A stretch of 64,000 nt of DNA. It comes from Prorocentrum cordatum. Taxonomy: Eukaryota; Sar; Dinophyceae; Prorocentrales; Prorocentraceae. Under the pieces are notes generated by a model. It made no database searches. It saw only the letters and a program-made list of their open reading frames with translations, and was not told where the DNA came from. Position numbers and translations under genes: made by a program. Below, piece by piece: positions 31,932 to 42,801 of this stretch. The stretch's first letter is position 1. Each line of letters begins with the position of its first letter. The DNA lies in NCBI GenBank assembly GCA_963575745.1, contig CAUYUJ010016349.1, positions 903,589 to 967,588 of the forward strand, read 5' to 3'.

Positions 31932-32083
31932 TTGGCATGTCCCTCTACAGGAGGAGTTTTCAAACAAATACAAACAGTAGCCTGGGGTCGTTTTTTCAGT
32001 TACGTATGACTACCTTTGAATGTTTCTTTCTGACTATTAAGAACTTTCCTTCCATAGTCCGCCTGTGGGAGGACATGCCCGAC
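31932..32083. mobile_element. MITE-like element, family M2, copy 3
   Basis: GGCATGTCCCTCTACAGGAG at the left, GGGAGGACATGCCCGAC at the right; AT-rich interior with TTTTCAAACAAATAC. Confidence 0.7.
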
Positions 32084-32104
32084 CGAACCCTACTCACTGA
32101 GCAT

Positions 32105-32215
32105 CGGGACCGTCAACAAAAACTATCCAGGGACCGTCAGGATGGGTCGAGACCTCTGGGGGTCGACGCTGTGAACAAGCCATGACGCCGGGGGGGTTTG
32201 GGTCTCGCGGCGCAC
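32105..32215 (+). repeat. R3 copy adjacent to M2
   Basis: GGGACCGTCAACAAAAAC, GACCTCTGGGGGTCGACGCT and CATGACGCCGGGGGG match 11,541-11,710. Confidence 0.75.
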
Positions 32216-32454
32216 CCTCGTTCACAGGGGGGCGTGATCTGGGTTTGGGGGGTCGAACAAGAAACAATGGCATGGGCATGAACTTTCGAAGCTCCGCACA
32301 AACGAGTCGGTTGCGCTGGGCTCCCTGGCGGCGCCTGCGTGCGCTGGGCAGGGGGGCCCCGGCGTGGATCCGAGCAGTCCGCACGGACCTTCACGATCGC
32401 TCTCCACTTGGCTCACGATGCGGTCGGCACGCGGGCGAGCTAACTCTGCGCTTA
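32216..32454. other. No supported gene
   Basis: Complex sequence, short competing frames only. Confidence 0.4.
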
Positions 32455-32660
32455 CAGTGGGGGCTCGCATCAAGAAAACATGTGCTTTTCGTCAGGGTAT
32501 TCTGGGTTTCTTCGCTCCGCCCGCTGCGCGGTGACTTCCCGCAGCCGTTGAAGAAGCTGGTGCGTTCAGGGCGCTCCCGGATTCCCCTCAGGCGCACCTC
32601 GCGCGCAGGTTTTCAGGGTTGGGTTTCTTGCGGGGGTTTCTTGCGGCCGCGCCCTCACTG
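32455..32660. mobile_element. TA-type short element, family M3, diverged copy 4
   Basis: TA then CAGTGGGGGCTCGCATC at the left, GCGCCCTCACTG at the right. Internal GGGTTTCTTGCGGGGGTTTC parallels the other copies. Confidence 0.55.
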
Positions 32661-32808
32661 TTTGTTTTTCCGTCTTTTCGAACGAAGGACCGTTCTTTCC
32701 AAAAGGCAGAAGCTGAGCCTGACATCTTGCTCCCAGCTGGGGCGCGCCAGCGGAGGCCGCGCACGCGAGGTGGTGAGGCAGGGGCACGGAGGGAAGGAAC
32801 ACGGGGAC

Positions 32809-32952
32809 CATGACCAAGATGTCGCGGGATCTTGTCCAAGCCGATCTCGGTCACGGTCCATGTCGGCCGCCGCCGATTCGCGAGGATGATGCACGAATTG
32901 ACGCTGACCAAGATCGGCACGACGTTTCCGCGTGCATTCTTTGTCATGGTCC
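32809..32952. mobile_element. MITE-like element, family M5, full copy
   Basis: The left end GACCATGACCAAGATGTCGC is mirrored by the right end TTTGTCATGGTCC. Relatives at 29,121 and 41,848. Confidence 0.65.
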
Positions 32953-33744
32953 TCTGTCGCTCCCCCTACGGGACAGCCAGGAGCTCGGCCCCCAGCGGTG
33001 CCTCGCAATCCCACGCCGCGCTCGCCGAGGCCCCCCACCGTCGCGCCGCGGCAGCGCGAAGGGGGGCAGCCAGGGTGGCTGCCCTCCAGCGCACTTCCTC
33101 GGTGGCGCTTCTTCGGTGGCAAATCATAGGAGACTGGCATACCCTTTCAATTCCGTCGTTAGCGTCGATTAGCGTCTGGGAGTCGATGAGATAGCGCCGA
33201 TTTAGCGTCGGCTAGCGTCGATTAGCATCGAGTAGCGTAGATTCGCAAGAGCCGACAAGATGGTATGGGAGGCTCACATGGTTGTTTCCACCGAGTGTAA
33301 CTTGAGTAGGGCCGAGGGTCAGAGAGCGCCTTCGTCTGCAGGATCACCAAAAAGGAACGTCGGGGTGGTCAGACGCCTCGCTGGTTTAGCCGACGAGCAG
33401 GTGCAACGTCCAACCACTCGCTCATGTCCAGAGTTTTGGCTCGACGCCGGGCGTGGCGCACCAGTTTCGGCTTGGCCGGACAGGTTGGTTGCGCCCCCTG
33501 ACGTCCGTTCGGGGTGTTTTGCAGACCTGACCCCCTGATAGCCGCGCATGGGCTCGAGGACTCTGGCCGCTCGGCGGCCAGCGTGCTGTCCTCTGGCTCT
33601 CGCGGTGGCTGAGCTCCGCAGTTGCGATGTACAGCGCCTGACGACGGAGCGGTGAGCTGCTCTGCGTGGGGAGGTGCCGCCCCCTGCGAGGCGCAAGCCT
33701 CTCCCCCCCCCCGTGCCGCCCCGCACTCTGGCCATTTCTCCCCT
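32953..33744. other. No supported gene; TAGCGTCGAT minisatellite
   Basis: About eight loose TAGCGTCGAT units lie at 33,157-33,250. The rest has overlapping open frames on both strands and no clear exon. Confidence 0.5.
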
Positions 33745-33862
33745 TACAGTCGGCCCGCACAGTGAGGACGAGCAGCTGTCCACGGTCACCCCTGCATCCC
33801 CTTCCTTCGGCTCACCCTTGGCCGCTCTCGTTGGCCGCGCACCGGTCGCGGAGCGTCAGGGG
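33745..33862 (+). repeat. Dispersed repeat shared with 15,836-15,950
   Basis: TTACAGTCGGCCCGC, GAGGACGAGC and CCCCTGCATCCCC match in order. Confidence 0.7.
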
Positions 33863-33867
33863 GCAGG

Positions 33868-34165
33868 GAGGAGGAGGAGGAGGAGGAGGAGGAGGAGGAG
33901 GAGGAGGAGGAGGAGGGGAGGAGGAGGAGGAGGAGGAGGAGGAGGGAGGAGGGAGGAGGAGGAGGAGGAGGAGGAGGAGGAGGAGAGGAGGAGGAGGAGG
34001 AGGAGAGGAGGAGGAGGAGGAGGAGGAGGAGGAGGAGGAGAGGAGGAGGAGGAGGAGGAGGAGGAGGAGGAGGAGGAGGTAGGAAGAGGAGGAGGAGGAG
34101 GAGGAGGAGGAGGAGGAGGAGGAGGAGGAGGAGGAGAGAGGAGGAGCAGGAGGAGGAGGAGGTGG
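33868..34165. repeat. (GGA)n array, about 300 bp
   Basis: Continuous GGA/GAG with few breaks. The frames of 138-290 codons over it are artefacts. Confidence 0.95.
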
Positions 34166-34744
34166 AGCAGGAGACATGGCCCTCCAGGGCCCTCGCATCC
34201 TGATCGCGCGTCCTCGCTGCCCGGGCTGCCTGTGCGAGGCTCGGACCTCTCCTCCCCCCCGCGGGGCCCTCCCCGCGCTCCTGCCCTCCTCCCCCCCTGG
34301 CCTCGGGAGCCCGCCCGCAGGATGCTCGTCCGCAGCGGCCGGCTGGCGGACCCGCAGGCCCCCGCGTGCCGCTCCCCCGCCGCGGGCACGGCATGCCCTG
34401 GCGGGGCCCCTCTCGATCCCATCGAGCCCGTTCGATCCCGACTCCGGCCGGCCCGATGCGATGCGATTCCGAGGTTCGCCTTGGGGGAAGCGGGTCCTGC
34501 GGGAACGGGGCCCTCACAGGGCTCATGTCGATTCCTCCGATTCGATTAGAGTCCGATTCGATTCGACTTGGGGTTCCGATGTGGGTTCCGATTCCTCCTT
34601 GGAGGCATACTAGCCTGCCGATTTCCGCCGATTCGACTTTTCCCGACTCGGCTGCCGATTTCCGCCGCTTCGATTCATTTCGATCTCAGATCCGGCTTAG
34701 CGATTCGATTATGGTCTCTCCTCCCCTCAGGTTTTTCGCCGTTT
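34166..34744. other. Ambiguous ORF then GATTCG-rich repeat
   Basis: 34,176-34,613 is open (MALQGPRILIARPRCPG...), but a second plus frame is equally open, so no CDS is called. From 34,520 to 34,720, CCGATTCGATT and GATTTCCGCCG units form a degenerate minisatellite. Confidence 0.5.
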
Positions 34745-35192
34745 TCGGGCCTTATATGTGTTGTGAAACTCATGTGGCGCAGTATACGCGGCCCGTCAAT
34801 GTTGTGCAAGCTAGGTGGTGCAGTCGTGCAGTCGATGTAATCCAATCCATGCTGTGAATCTTATGTGGTGCAACCTGCGTGGTGCGTTCTATGTAATGCA
34901 ACCTCTTTTGTGCAACTCCTGTGGTGCAGTTTCTGCGGCTCCATCTATGCTGCGCAAGCTTTGTGGTGCAGTCTAAGTGGTGCACCCTGTGTGGTGCAAT
35001 GTATGTTGTGCATTCTATGTGGTGCATACTATGCTGTGCACCATACGCGTTGCAATATATTGTGCGCTCTATGTGGTACAATCTATGCTGTACATTCTAT
35101 GTGGCGCAACGTGTGCGGTGCAATACATGCCGTGAAAGCTAGGCGGGGCAATGTTTTGTCGTACAGTCTATGTGTTGCAATCTTTGTTGTGT
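34745..35192. repeat. TGTGGTGCAATCTATG minisatellite, about 19-20 bp period
   Basis: Over 20 units of the type CTATGTGGTGCAATCTATGC. The array at 40,500-40,770 is the reverse complement type (GCACAACATAGAATGCAC). Confidence 0.9.
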
Positions 35193-35195
35193 AGG

Positions 35196-35335
35196 GCGGC
35201 GACGTGGCAGCGGCGGGGCGGCGGCGGCGGCCACATAGCCGCCGGACTTCAGACATGGCCCAGACGATTTGTCGGCGACGAGGCGGCGACGGGGCGGCGA
35301 CGGCGGCCACATAGCCGCCGGACCGAGGGCACGGG
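35196..35335. repeat. GGCGACGAGGCGGCGACGG duplicated block
   Basis: Two units ending CACATAGCCGCCGGAC. The inverse arrangement is at 37,480-37,620. Confidence 0.8.
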
Positions 35336-35468
35336 CCAGCCTCTCAGAACAGGAGTGAAAAGTCCTGGTGCAGGCACTGCTTGGGGAAGGCCGGTGGCCC
35401 TCCAGCCTCTCAGAACAGGAGTGAAAAGTCCTGGTGCAGGCACTGCTTGGGGAAGGCCGGTGTCCCTC
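35336..35468 (+). repeat. Two tandem copies of a 66-bp unit
   Basis: CCAGCCTCTCAGAACAGGAG starts at 35,336 and 35,402. The unit is 22 codons long, so all frames stay open. Downstream to 35,700 several frames are open, with a CAGGCATACGAC direct repeat at about 35,585 and 35,633. Confidence 0.9.
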
Positions 35469-35849
35469 TCGCCCGAGGGCGCCCGCAGCCGAGCGAGCAG
35501 GAGCTGGACATTGTGTCGCGGCTGCACGGAGGGAGGGCGGCCCCTTTTTCCACGTGGGGCTCTCGCTTCGGTTCCCCCCCGTCCAGGCATACGACTCTTC
35601 CCTGCAGGGATCAACTTGTCCTTCCTCACTTCAGGCATACGACGTCTCTCTCTGACCGTTTGACACGTTCACAACCTCCAGGAGGTATTCCGTGACATTT
35701 TCATTGTGCCGTTGCACAGTTATTGTGCCAAGAATGTATTAATTGAACGCCCCTGAGGGGGCAGACACCGCCCCCCCACCCTTTTTGGATCGTGGACTTC
35801 GTGGGATGGGGGGGGGGGGGGGCACGACAGCGCCAGAGACCCGAAACAT

Positions 35850-37290
35850 ATTAGAACATGTGTCCAAGAGGGCCCCAAGAGGCGGTCGAAACCGAAGAGG
35901 GATATCCAGCGGGAAAAAAAGCTACCCGAGTTTGTTTTGGGGCCTCGGTGTGGCCTCTAGGGACCCCCTGTCATTCAATCGCTTCGCTCACTCCGCCAGC
36001 CCACGCAGCATTTCTGCCGTGAGCCCGACGGCTCCGTGTGAATGCGGCGTTGTTCGGGTCTCTGTGCAGGCGTTTCGGGAGCTCCTGGAGGCAGGTTTCA
36101 AGTCTCTTGAGGGCTCTTCGAGGCCATTTGGGGCGGGCCTTGGAGCTTCTTTCTCAGTCTCTCGGAGGCTTCTTCAGGGTTTGTTGGAAAAATTGAGCCC
36201 AGAGGGCTTGCGGAGGCTGCGAAAACAGCCCAAAAGGGTAGCCGAAGGTGCCACAAATTGCGAACGAAAACGGAAACGGAGAGGCCAGAAAAAGCATTTC
36301 CAGTTTGTTTGGGGGCCTGAAATGGGCCTCCAGGGACCTTCTGGGCGCGCCCAATACGGCCCAAGAGGGCGCCAAAAAGAGTGCCAGACGGCGCAAGATA
36401 GGTCCGAGAGGCTTTCAGGACGGCCGCAGAGAGCACTCGCAGGTTCCAAGATTGCCACAACAGCCCGCGGAGATCCACGGGAGTCCGAAAAGGAGGCGCG
36501 AGGAGAAGCCGGAGAAGGCTAGAATCGTGAGAATCCTATGTGTTTTAGGATGCTTTTTGCTTGTCGCGGTTTTCTGGTATATTTGATTCGAAGAGAGGCG
36601 GAGAGGCATCCAGAACGGCCCAAAGTGACTGTAAGGACGGTGAAGATCAGGCTAGGAGGGCCCCAGGAGGCCCCCGAAACCGGCTTCGTGGGCTCCCGGA
36701 GAAGTCTCTGAGAGGCCCCGGCGGCGCCCAGAAACGTAGCATGTGAAAGGGACGCCGTTTTAAAACGGACGGAAATGGCGGCCAAAGGGCGCCCCGGGTG
36801 CAGCCAGGGCCCTCGGGCCGGCGGAATGAGCGGGCTCCGGGGAGGACCCCAGGAGGGGTTGCAAGAGCTTTGAGGAAGGGGATGGGAAGGAGAAGTGCGT
36901 GAGCAAGGTGACAGAGGGGAAAGAATCTTGGAGATCGTGCCTTGGGCGTCCCACACGCCGTACCCGGTGGGGCGGCGGATCGTTTCGCTCATTCCGCCAG
37001 CCCCTGAGCGCTATTTGGAGCCTCTTGGGGCCGTCTTGGGGGCTTCTTAGGGGCTTCTTGGAAGCGTCTTGGGGCTCCTTGGCGGCGTATTGGGCTCCCC
37101 TGGGGCCTCTTGGAGGGCTCTTGGGGGCCCCTTGGGGCGGGAGGGGAGGTAGTCGTTGGCAGCCCCCCCCTCGGAGGCCACGATCCTCGTGAGGGGTGGC
37201 CAAAAATAGCCTCCCCCTGGGGATCGCCCGAGGGTCAGCCGGGGATCGGCCGGGGTACTTTTCGTCCGGGGCCCCCCAGGGGCCGCCCCG
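35850..37290. repeat. CCCAAGAG/CTTGGGG-type block, both orientations
   Basis: Degenerate CCCAAGAGG units up to about 36,880 and CTTGGGG units at 37,010-37,140, with less repetitive sequence between. Long frames here share the Gly/Pro/Ser/Arg bias of the family and are not called. Confidence 0.7.
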
Positions 37291-37804
37291 CGCGAGCGAA
37301 CTAGAAATATTGTTAAGTAACTACCGGAGATCTTAGCACGCCTCTGGCCCGTTGGGCCGGCGAATTTGAGTTCTCAATGATGGAAAAATCAGTTCCCCCC
37401 CCTCCGCTCGACGGCCAGAGGTGTCCATGCGCTCCCAGGGCGGTGCTTTTGCACGCGGGGCTCCCTGCTGGTGGCCTGCCAAATCGCGGGGCTTGGGCGT
37501 CCCGTCGCCGCCTCGTCGCCGCCAGTTGTCCAGGCCTGGGCGGCGGTCTGGCGGCTGTGTTGTCGCCGTCGCCGCCTCGTCGCCGCCCGTCGTCTGGCTC
37601 GGCATCGCTCGGGCGTGTGCATTTTTCCTTCGGCGAGGACCATCGAGGAGCATCCTTGATCATTTGGCGAAAGAACCACGCACGAATCTCAACAAAGCAC
37701 AGGGGATGGACGTCCGAGCGATGCCCAGTTGTTTCCCAAAGGAAATCCGAATCTACCCCCCCCCGATGCCCGGAGTATCGCGCCCCCCCCCCTGGGCATG
37801 TGCA
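37291..37804. repeat. Inverse copies of the GGCGACGAGGCGG block
   Basis: CGTCGCCGCCTCGTCGCCGCC occurs twice in 37,500-37,595, the complement of the 35.2 kb block, with unassigned sequence on either side. Confidence 0.65.
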
Positions 37805-39588
37805 ATTTTCATATGATTCTGCCCCATCGTTCATCCGAAATTCGAGCTCACACCATCCCAGCCAAGCCGGGCTCCTCCCCGCCACCACCTTCTGCACAAA
37901 AAACGATGCGCACACCTCGTTTATCACGAATCATCAATTGCCCCAAACCCCTTGCAGCAAAAAGGACGAAGTGCCCACCCGCGCTTCGACGCGCTCGCAT
38001 GCCCGAGTCCTTCGAACAATCTTCGGTTTCGCAAAGACTTCAAAATCGCGTGTCCCGAAACATACATTACACTATTGTTTTTGCAACATGACTGTTCAAA
38101 GAAATGGTCTGCGCGCGAATTTCCACATTCTTGAGAACGTTTTTCTTACCTGTTAATCGAATGCGACCAAAAGTGCTTTTCGCGCGCACGTGTCGAAGTC
38201 ATTCGAACGCCCTTGCGCGCGCGCTCGGGGGCACGGCACTTTGTCAAATGACACCATGCGGGCCATTCGCCCCCGTCGGCCGCGCAATTCCCTCTTTGCG
38301 CGGCCGACGGGGGCGGTACTGCTGCAGTGATCAGCCGTGGTCGTGATTCGGGTGTCTGCGGGGAAAAAAGCGCCCCCGTCAGCCGCGCGCGCATACCGAA
38401 ATCCGTCCCAAACCTTCATCACCGACGCGTGGTCGTCGGCATGATCAGCATCGGCGCCGTCATTGGCCTTGCCGTCGCCATCATCAGTGTAATTGCCGTC
38501 ACCAGCACCACTACAGTCAGCATTGTTTCTGCCGCTGTCGACCTCGCCATGATACCGCTCCCGTCCCGGTCACCGACTCGCACTGAAGTGCCCGCGCGTC
38601 GGCGCGGCATGCGACCCCCCGGGTCGCTGGGAAGTGCCCAGCAAGCGCCTCCTCGTCCGCGTCGGTCGCGCTTGACTAGCTGGCCGCTCTGCGCGCGAGC
38701 CTGCGAGCGCTAGCGCGGCCGCAGCGACTCGCCAACCAGCGCGCCAAGCAGTCATCGCAATCGCAGCCGCATGTGTTTTGCACACCAAGCTGCGGGTGGG
38801 AGGGTGGGATGATTGCGCGCGCAGTGGAGTTGACAACTTGAAGTTCGGCAGAGTGAACCGGTCCACCTAGATAGCACCACGCTGACTTCACCACGTAGGT
38901 GGCCGTAGGTAGATTCTCTTTTCTAAAAAGAGAAAAAACTCTACCTTCCCCCGGCGTTATCCCCCCCTCGTCGGGTATGTAAATCATGTATGATTCTGAC
39001 CACATGTCCATCCGAAATATGAATTTACATTATCCCAGGGGGGCCGGTATCGGCCCCCCTCAGGTTCGCTTGTGCAAAAAACACTAAGCGGGGACATCTT
39101 TTGCTCTAGCATAAGACTTATTCCCTTGCAAAACATTAGACGAAGTGCACACGCGCGCGTCGTCGCGCGCGCATGCTGAAGTCCTTCAAAAACCTACGGT
39201 GTCGGAAGGATTTCGCAATCGAGTTTCCAAAAAATATACAAACACATAGGATTTCGCAACACTGATGTGCTAAAAAAGATTACGCGCGAGTTCTTGCGAA
39301 ATCGTAACAAAACGATCGGTTTTTCAAGTTTCTCACACCATGCTACCAAACGGGCTTCGCGCGCGCGCGTGTCGAAATCTGTCGAACGCCCTTGCGCGTG
39401 TGCCGTCGCGAGAATCCTCTGCAAAAAACGGGACGAAGTGCAGACGCGCGCGTCGTCGCGCGAGTATGCCGAAATCCTTCAAAACCCGTCGGTTTCGGAA
39501 GGATTTCAAAGTCGTGTGTCCAAAAAACCTTCAAAACCACAAGGTTTCGCAACACGGATTTTCAATAAAAGCGTGCGCGCGCGCTCTT

Positions 39589-39590
<2 letters not shown>
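37805..39590. repeat. Two long and one partial copies of a dispersed repeat
   Basis: 37,805-38,240 and 38,985-39,420 share ATGATTCTG, CATCCGAAAT, GACGAAGTGC, the TCGCGCGCGCATGC(T/C) region, GAAGGATTTC or AAAGACTTC, TTTCGCAACA and GTCGAACGCCCTTGCGCG or TTCGAACGCCCTTGCGCG. 39,418-39,590 is a third partial copy. A hairpin (38,267-38,316, arms CGCCCCCGTCGGCCGCGCA) lies between. The 70-bp segment at 38,775-38,840 recurs at 40,425-40,490 (CGGGTGGG...GGGATG.TTGCGCG). Confidence 0.75.
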
Positions 39591-39626
<36 letters not shown>

Positions 39627-40385
39627 CTCCCTCCTCCCGCGTCGTCGTCGTCGTCGTCGCCTACGTCGTCCTCTGTCTTTCCTCGTGTTCGTCGTCGTCG
39701 TCCTCTTTGGCGTCGTGGTCGTTTCCGTCGTCGTTGTCGCCGTGGTCGTCCTTCCTCCTCCTCCCTCGTCGTCGTCGTCGTCCGTCGTCGGCGTCTCGTC
39801 GTCGTCCCTCCTATTTTGTCGCCGTCGTCGTCGTCGTAGTCGTTGTCGTCGTCGTCGTCTTCCTCCTCCCTCGTCGTTGTCGTCGTCGGCGTCGCCGTCC
39901 TTCCTCCTTCTTCGTCGTTCGCGTCGTCGCCGTCCTCCCTCATCCCTCGTCGTTGTCGTCGTTGTCGTCGTTGTCGCCGTCGTCGTCTCCTCCTCCCTCG
40001 TAGTCGTCTTCGTTGGCGACGTCGTCGTCGTCGTCGTCGGCGTCGGCGTCGGCGTCGTCGTCGTCGTCGTCGTCGTCGACGTCGGCGTCGTCGTCGTCGC
40101 CGCCGTCGTCGTCGTCGTCGTCGTCGGCGTCGTTGACGTCGTCGTCGTCGTCGTCGGTGTCGTCGTTGTCGTCGTCGTCGGCGTCGTCATCGTCGTCGTT
40201 GTCATCGTCGTCGTCGGCGTCGGCGTCGTCGTCGTCGTCGGTGTTGTCGTCGTCGTCGTCGTCGTCGTCGTTGTCGGCTGTGTCGAAGTCGTAGGAGACG
40301 TCGTCGGTGTCGTCGTAGTCGTTGTCGGCGGCGTCGTCGTCGTCGTCGTTGTCGCTGTCGTCGTCGGCGTCGCTGTCGTTGCCAA
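39591..40385. repeat. (GTC)n array, about 800 bp
   Basis: CGTCGTCGTC with CTCC interruptions at the left and GGCGTCG at the right. Open Val/Ser/Asp/Thr/Arg frames of up to about 390 codons follow from the triplet period. Confidence 0.95.
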
Positions 40386-40499
40386 GTGCCATTTGGTACC
40401 CACTGTCACGGTCTTCAGAGATTTTGCAAACCAAGTTGCGGGTGGGTGGGTGGGATGTTTGCGCGGGCAGTGGAGTGGACAATTCTTTGCGAAAAGAAA

Positions 40500-40770
40500 T
40501 TAATTGCACAACATAGAATGCACAACACAGGCTGCACAACCAATATGGCCCCTCATAGATTACCGCACTACGTAGATCCCTCCATTTGCTCTGCACCAGG
40601 TGTATCGGACAACACCTAGCGCACCACATATAGTACACCACGCAGGTTGCTCTTCGAACGTGGCACAACATACACTGCGTGAATATTTCTGTGCTCTGCA
40701 GAACCTAGGTTGCACCATGCAGATGGCACCACATGGCTTGACCCACGTATGTTGCACAACATACTGTTGG
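40500..40770. repeat. GCACAACATA minisatellite, inverse of 34.7-35.2 kb
   Basis: GCACAACATAGAATGCACAA, GCACCACATATAGTACACC and similar units. Confidence 0.85.
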
Positions 40771-40799
40771 AGGCACAGTGTTTGGGGACACCGTTGGCT

Positions 40800-41125
40800 T
40801 ACGTGCAACAGTTACACCAGCGGGAGGGGACAGTTTTTCTCGACGGAGCTCTCATTGGACATGCCGTGTAATTTGATGTGTCAGTTTTCTTTGGTTCCGT
40901 ACAGATTGCCAGAACGATGCAAGCAAACTCCTTTTCCAAAGCGGGGCTCCCAACTGAATGGCAGGCCAACAGGAGATTTGTCTTTCAATGGGGCGCTTAT
41001 GGCAGTTAAACCGAAGGCTCGCAGGCATTTCGCAGGACGGGGGTGTATTGCAGCATCCGTTGGGTCATCGTGGATTTACCCCGATCCTACTCCTCCCTCC
41101 TCTTCCATCCTGTATAGATAACTAA
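40800..41125 (+). CDS. Possible exon, unknown protein
   Basis: Frame ERCKQTPFPKRGSQLNGRPT, then GDLSFNGALMAVKPKARRHF, stop TAG near 41,119. Repeat-free, but no start or splice site is decided. Confidence 0.25.
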
Positions 41126-41314
41126 CCTCTCCATGTCACACCCCATCCATGTCAGAAGGGCGGCGTGGACGTTTCGCATCAGACTTCCTCACCGTCATGA
41201 TCCCTCCTCCCTCCTCCTCATCCCTCTCCTCCTTCTCTACCTCCACCATACGTTCTTCTTCCATCCGTGCCTCTCCCTTGCTGCAGCGAACAGGAGGAGG
41301 AGGCCGACAAAAAA

Positions 41315-41440
41315 TGACGGTGCGTCCCGCACCCTTGCCGGGCAGGCCCGCCTGATCTTCCTGAAGGAGCACCCGTTCTTCGAGAACACGAGCCGGGCGT
41401 TCCGGGAGAAGCTCGCCCCCGAGGAGCGCCTCCGCTCTCC
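41315..41440 (+). CDS. Exon-like piece, unknown protein
   Basis: Frame ASRTLAGQARLIFLKEHPFF, then ENTSRAFREKLAPEERLRS. Strongly coding-like, helix-forming and charged, with synonymous GC bias. It is preceded by pyrimidine-rich sequence and followed by C-rich sequence. Limits are approximate. No family is recognised. Confidence 0.5.
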
Positions 41441-41706
41441 CCCCCCCAAGGTGTTGCTGGAAGGGGTTCCTGCCCAGGGTGGGTCTCCAGCTTGTCGCGC
41501 CATTTGGAAGCCGCAGGGGCCTTCGGAGCCTCGCGGAGGTTGCTCCTGGAGGCCATCGAGGCCTCCCCGGGGATCCTCTGGGCACCTTGGGCGAGGGACA
41601 CGCAAGACCTGACCTCCCCCCCCCCCAGGGGAGGGGCAGCCGCCGCGTAGCACAGTGCCGCTTGAGGTGCGAAGATGCCAGACGCCTCCGTGAGATCCAT
41701 CCAGGG

Positions 41707-41800
41707 AGCCCTGACCTTCCAGGAGAGCTGAATCGTAATCCCAGAACTTTGGCGTTGAACTCCTGTCGATGTTTTAGGCAGCCCGGATCGGTCTCTAGGC
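41707..41800 (+). repeat. Dispersed repeat shared with 10,313-10,400
   Basis: CCCTGACCTTCCAGGAGAGC and TTTGGCGTTGAACTCCTGTC. Confidence 0.65.
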
Positions 41801-41847
41801 CTGGAGGGTTACTTTTAGCATTCTGGAGGGTCAGGCAAGACACGCAG

Positions 41848-41990
41848 TGGCCATGAGCAAGGTGTCGCGGGATCTGGTCGACGCTGGTCTTGGTCATCGT
41901 CCATGTCAGCCGTTGCCGAGTCGCCAGGATTGTCCACGAACTGGCGGCGACCGAGGTGGACACCGAAGTTTCCCCGCTCGGTCCTGCTCG
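41848..41990. mobile_element. MITE-like element, family M5, copy 3
   Basis: TGGCCATGAGCAAGGTGTCG, GCGGGATCTGGTCGACGC and CATCGTCCATGTCAGCCG match 32,809-32,952. Confidence 0.6.
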
Positions 41991-42206
41991 GAGTTTCTTT
42001 AGATGTGTCTTGAGAGCTCCTTCGAGTCCTCTCGGCGTCCTGAGGGCATCTTGGCGGCTGGCGGCCTTTACGGCCTCTTGGTGCGTCTTGCGTGCGTCGT
42101 GGGCGTATTGGGTTTTAGGGGGGGGGGCCTCTCGCAATAGAAATATCGCAAGAGTCTGGGCGGTCAGGGTCACCGTTTTCCCTCCATTCCTGTGGTTTCT
42201 TTCCAG

Positions 42207-42801
42207 CCTCGGCATGTCTTCAGGCAGCCGCGCCCCGCCGAGGGCGTTCCGGGGCTTGCCCGAGTCGTCCCCGGCGGCCGCTGGGGACCCGAGCAATGAG
42301 AGGTATCTGTTCGACATCAGCTGGTTTGTCCGGCGAGGTCTTCGCGCAAGCCATGGCCTCACCGACATGTGCCTTCCCCCGGCCCGGCGCCGTGCGAAGC
42401 GGTGGCGGAGGTGGGGGGGCGCGGAGCGCCACGCATATTTAAACTTGCCAGCGTGGAAGCTAAAATGCGCTCCGAGACCAGGAGTGTGGGGTGGGGCGCC
42501 GTGTGCAAAAGGTCGCGTGCGGTTCTGTTGTCGTCGTCGCCGCGTGGCGGGCCTCGGGAGCCCCCAGCGGGTCGGCCTGGCTCGAGATGTGGTGCAAGGC
42601 AGGCGGGAGCCGGAGGTAACAGTCGTGATGCGTCTCGCGGCGTCCGATTTGCGCACGCAGCTTCGTGCCCATTCGCGAATAGCCGCCCGCATTTCCGCCC
42701 CTCTGCTGCTCCTCCTCTCGCGTCCTCTCTTCCTCCTCATTCAAACAGGATGTTCTGCCGCCGTTTGGCTTTTGCGATGGCGCGCACCAAACATTGATTA
42801 A
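42207..42801 (+). CDS. Exon-like ORF after a strong acceptor, unknown protein
   Basis: CCATTCCTGTGGTTTCTTTCCAG is a classic polypyrimidine-AG 3' splice site ending at 42,206. Behind it the frame runs MSSGSRAPPRAFRGLPESS, then NERYLFDISWFVRRGLRASH, and stays open to TGA at about 42,799. ATG 42,214 is in frame. The first 60 residues look most coding-like; the remainder is arginine-rich and less certain. No domain is recognised. The retroelement starts about 250 bp downstream. Confidence 0.4.

Noticed and set aside
33674-34549. 291-codon frame with Glu/Arg/Gly blocks
   Set aside because: The middle third is a (GGA)n array and the ends are open in several frames.
39340-40503. 387-codon Val/Ser-rich frame
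   Set aside because: It is the (GTC)n array.
41136-42740. 534-codon minus-strand frame
   Set aside because: It runs antisense across a plus-strand exon-like piece, an M5 element, a dispersed repeat and C-rich tracts; composition is not uniform.
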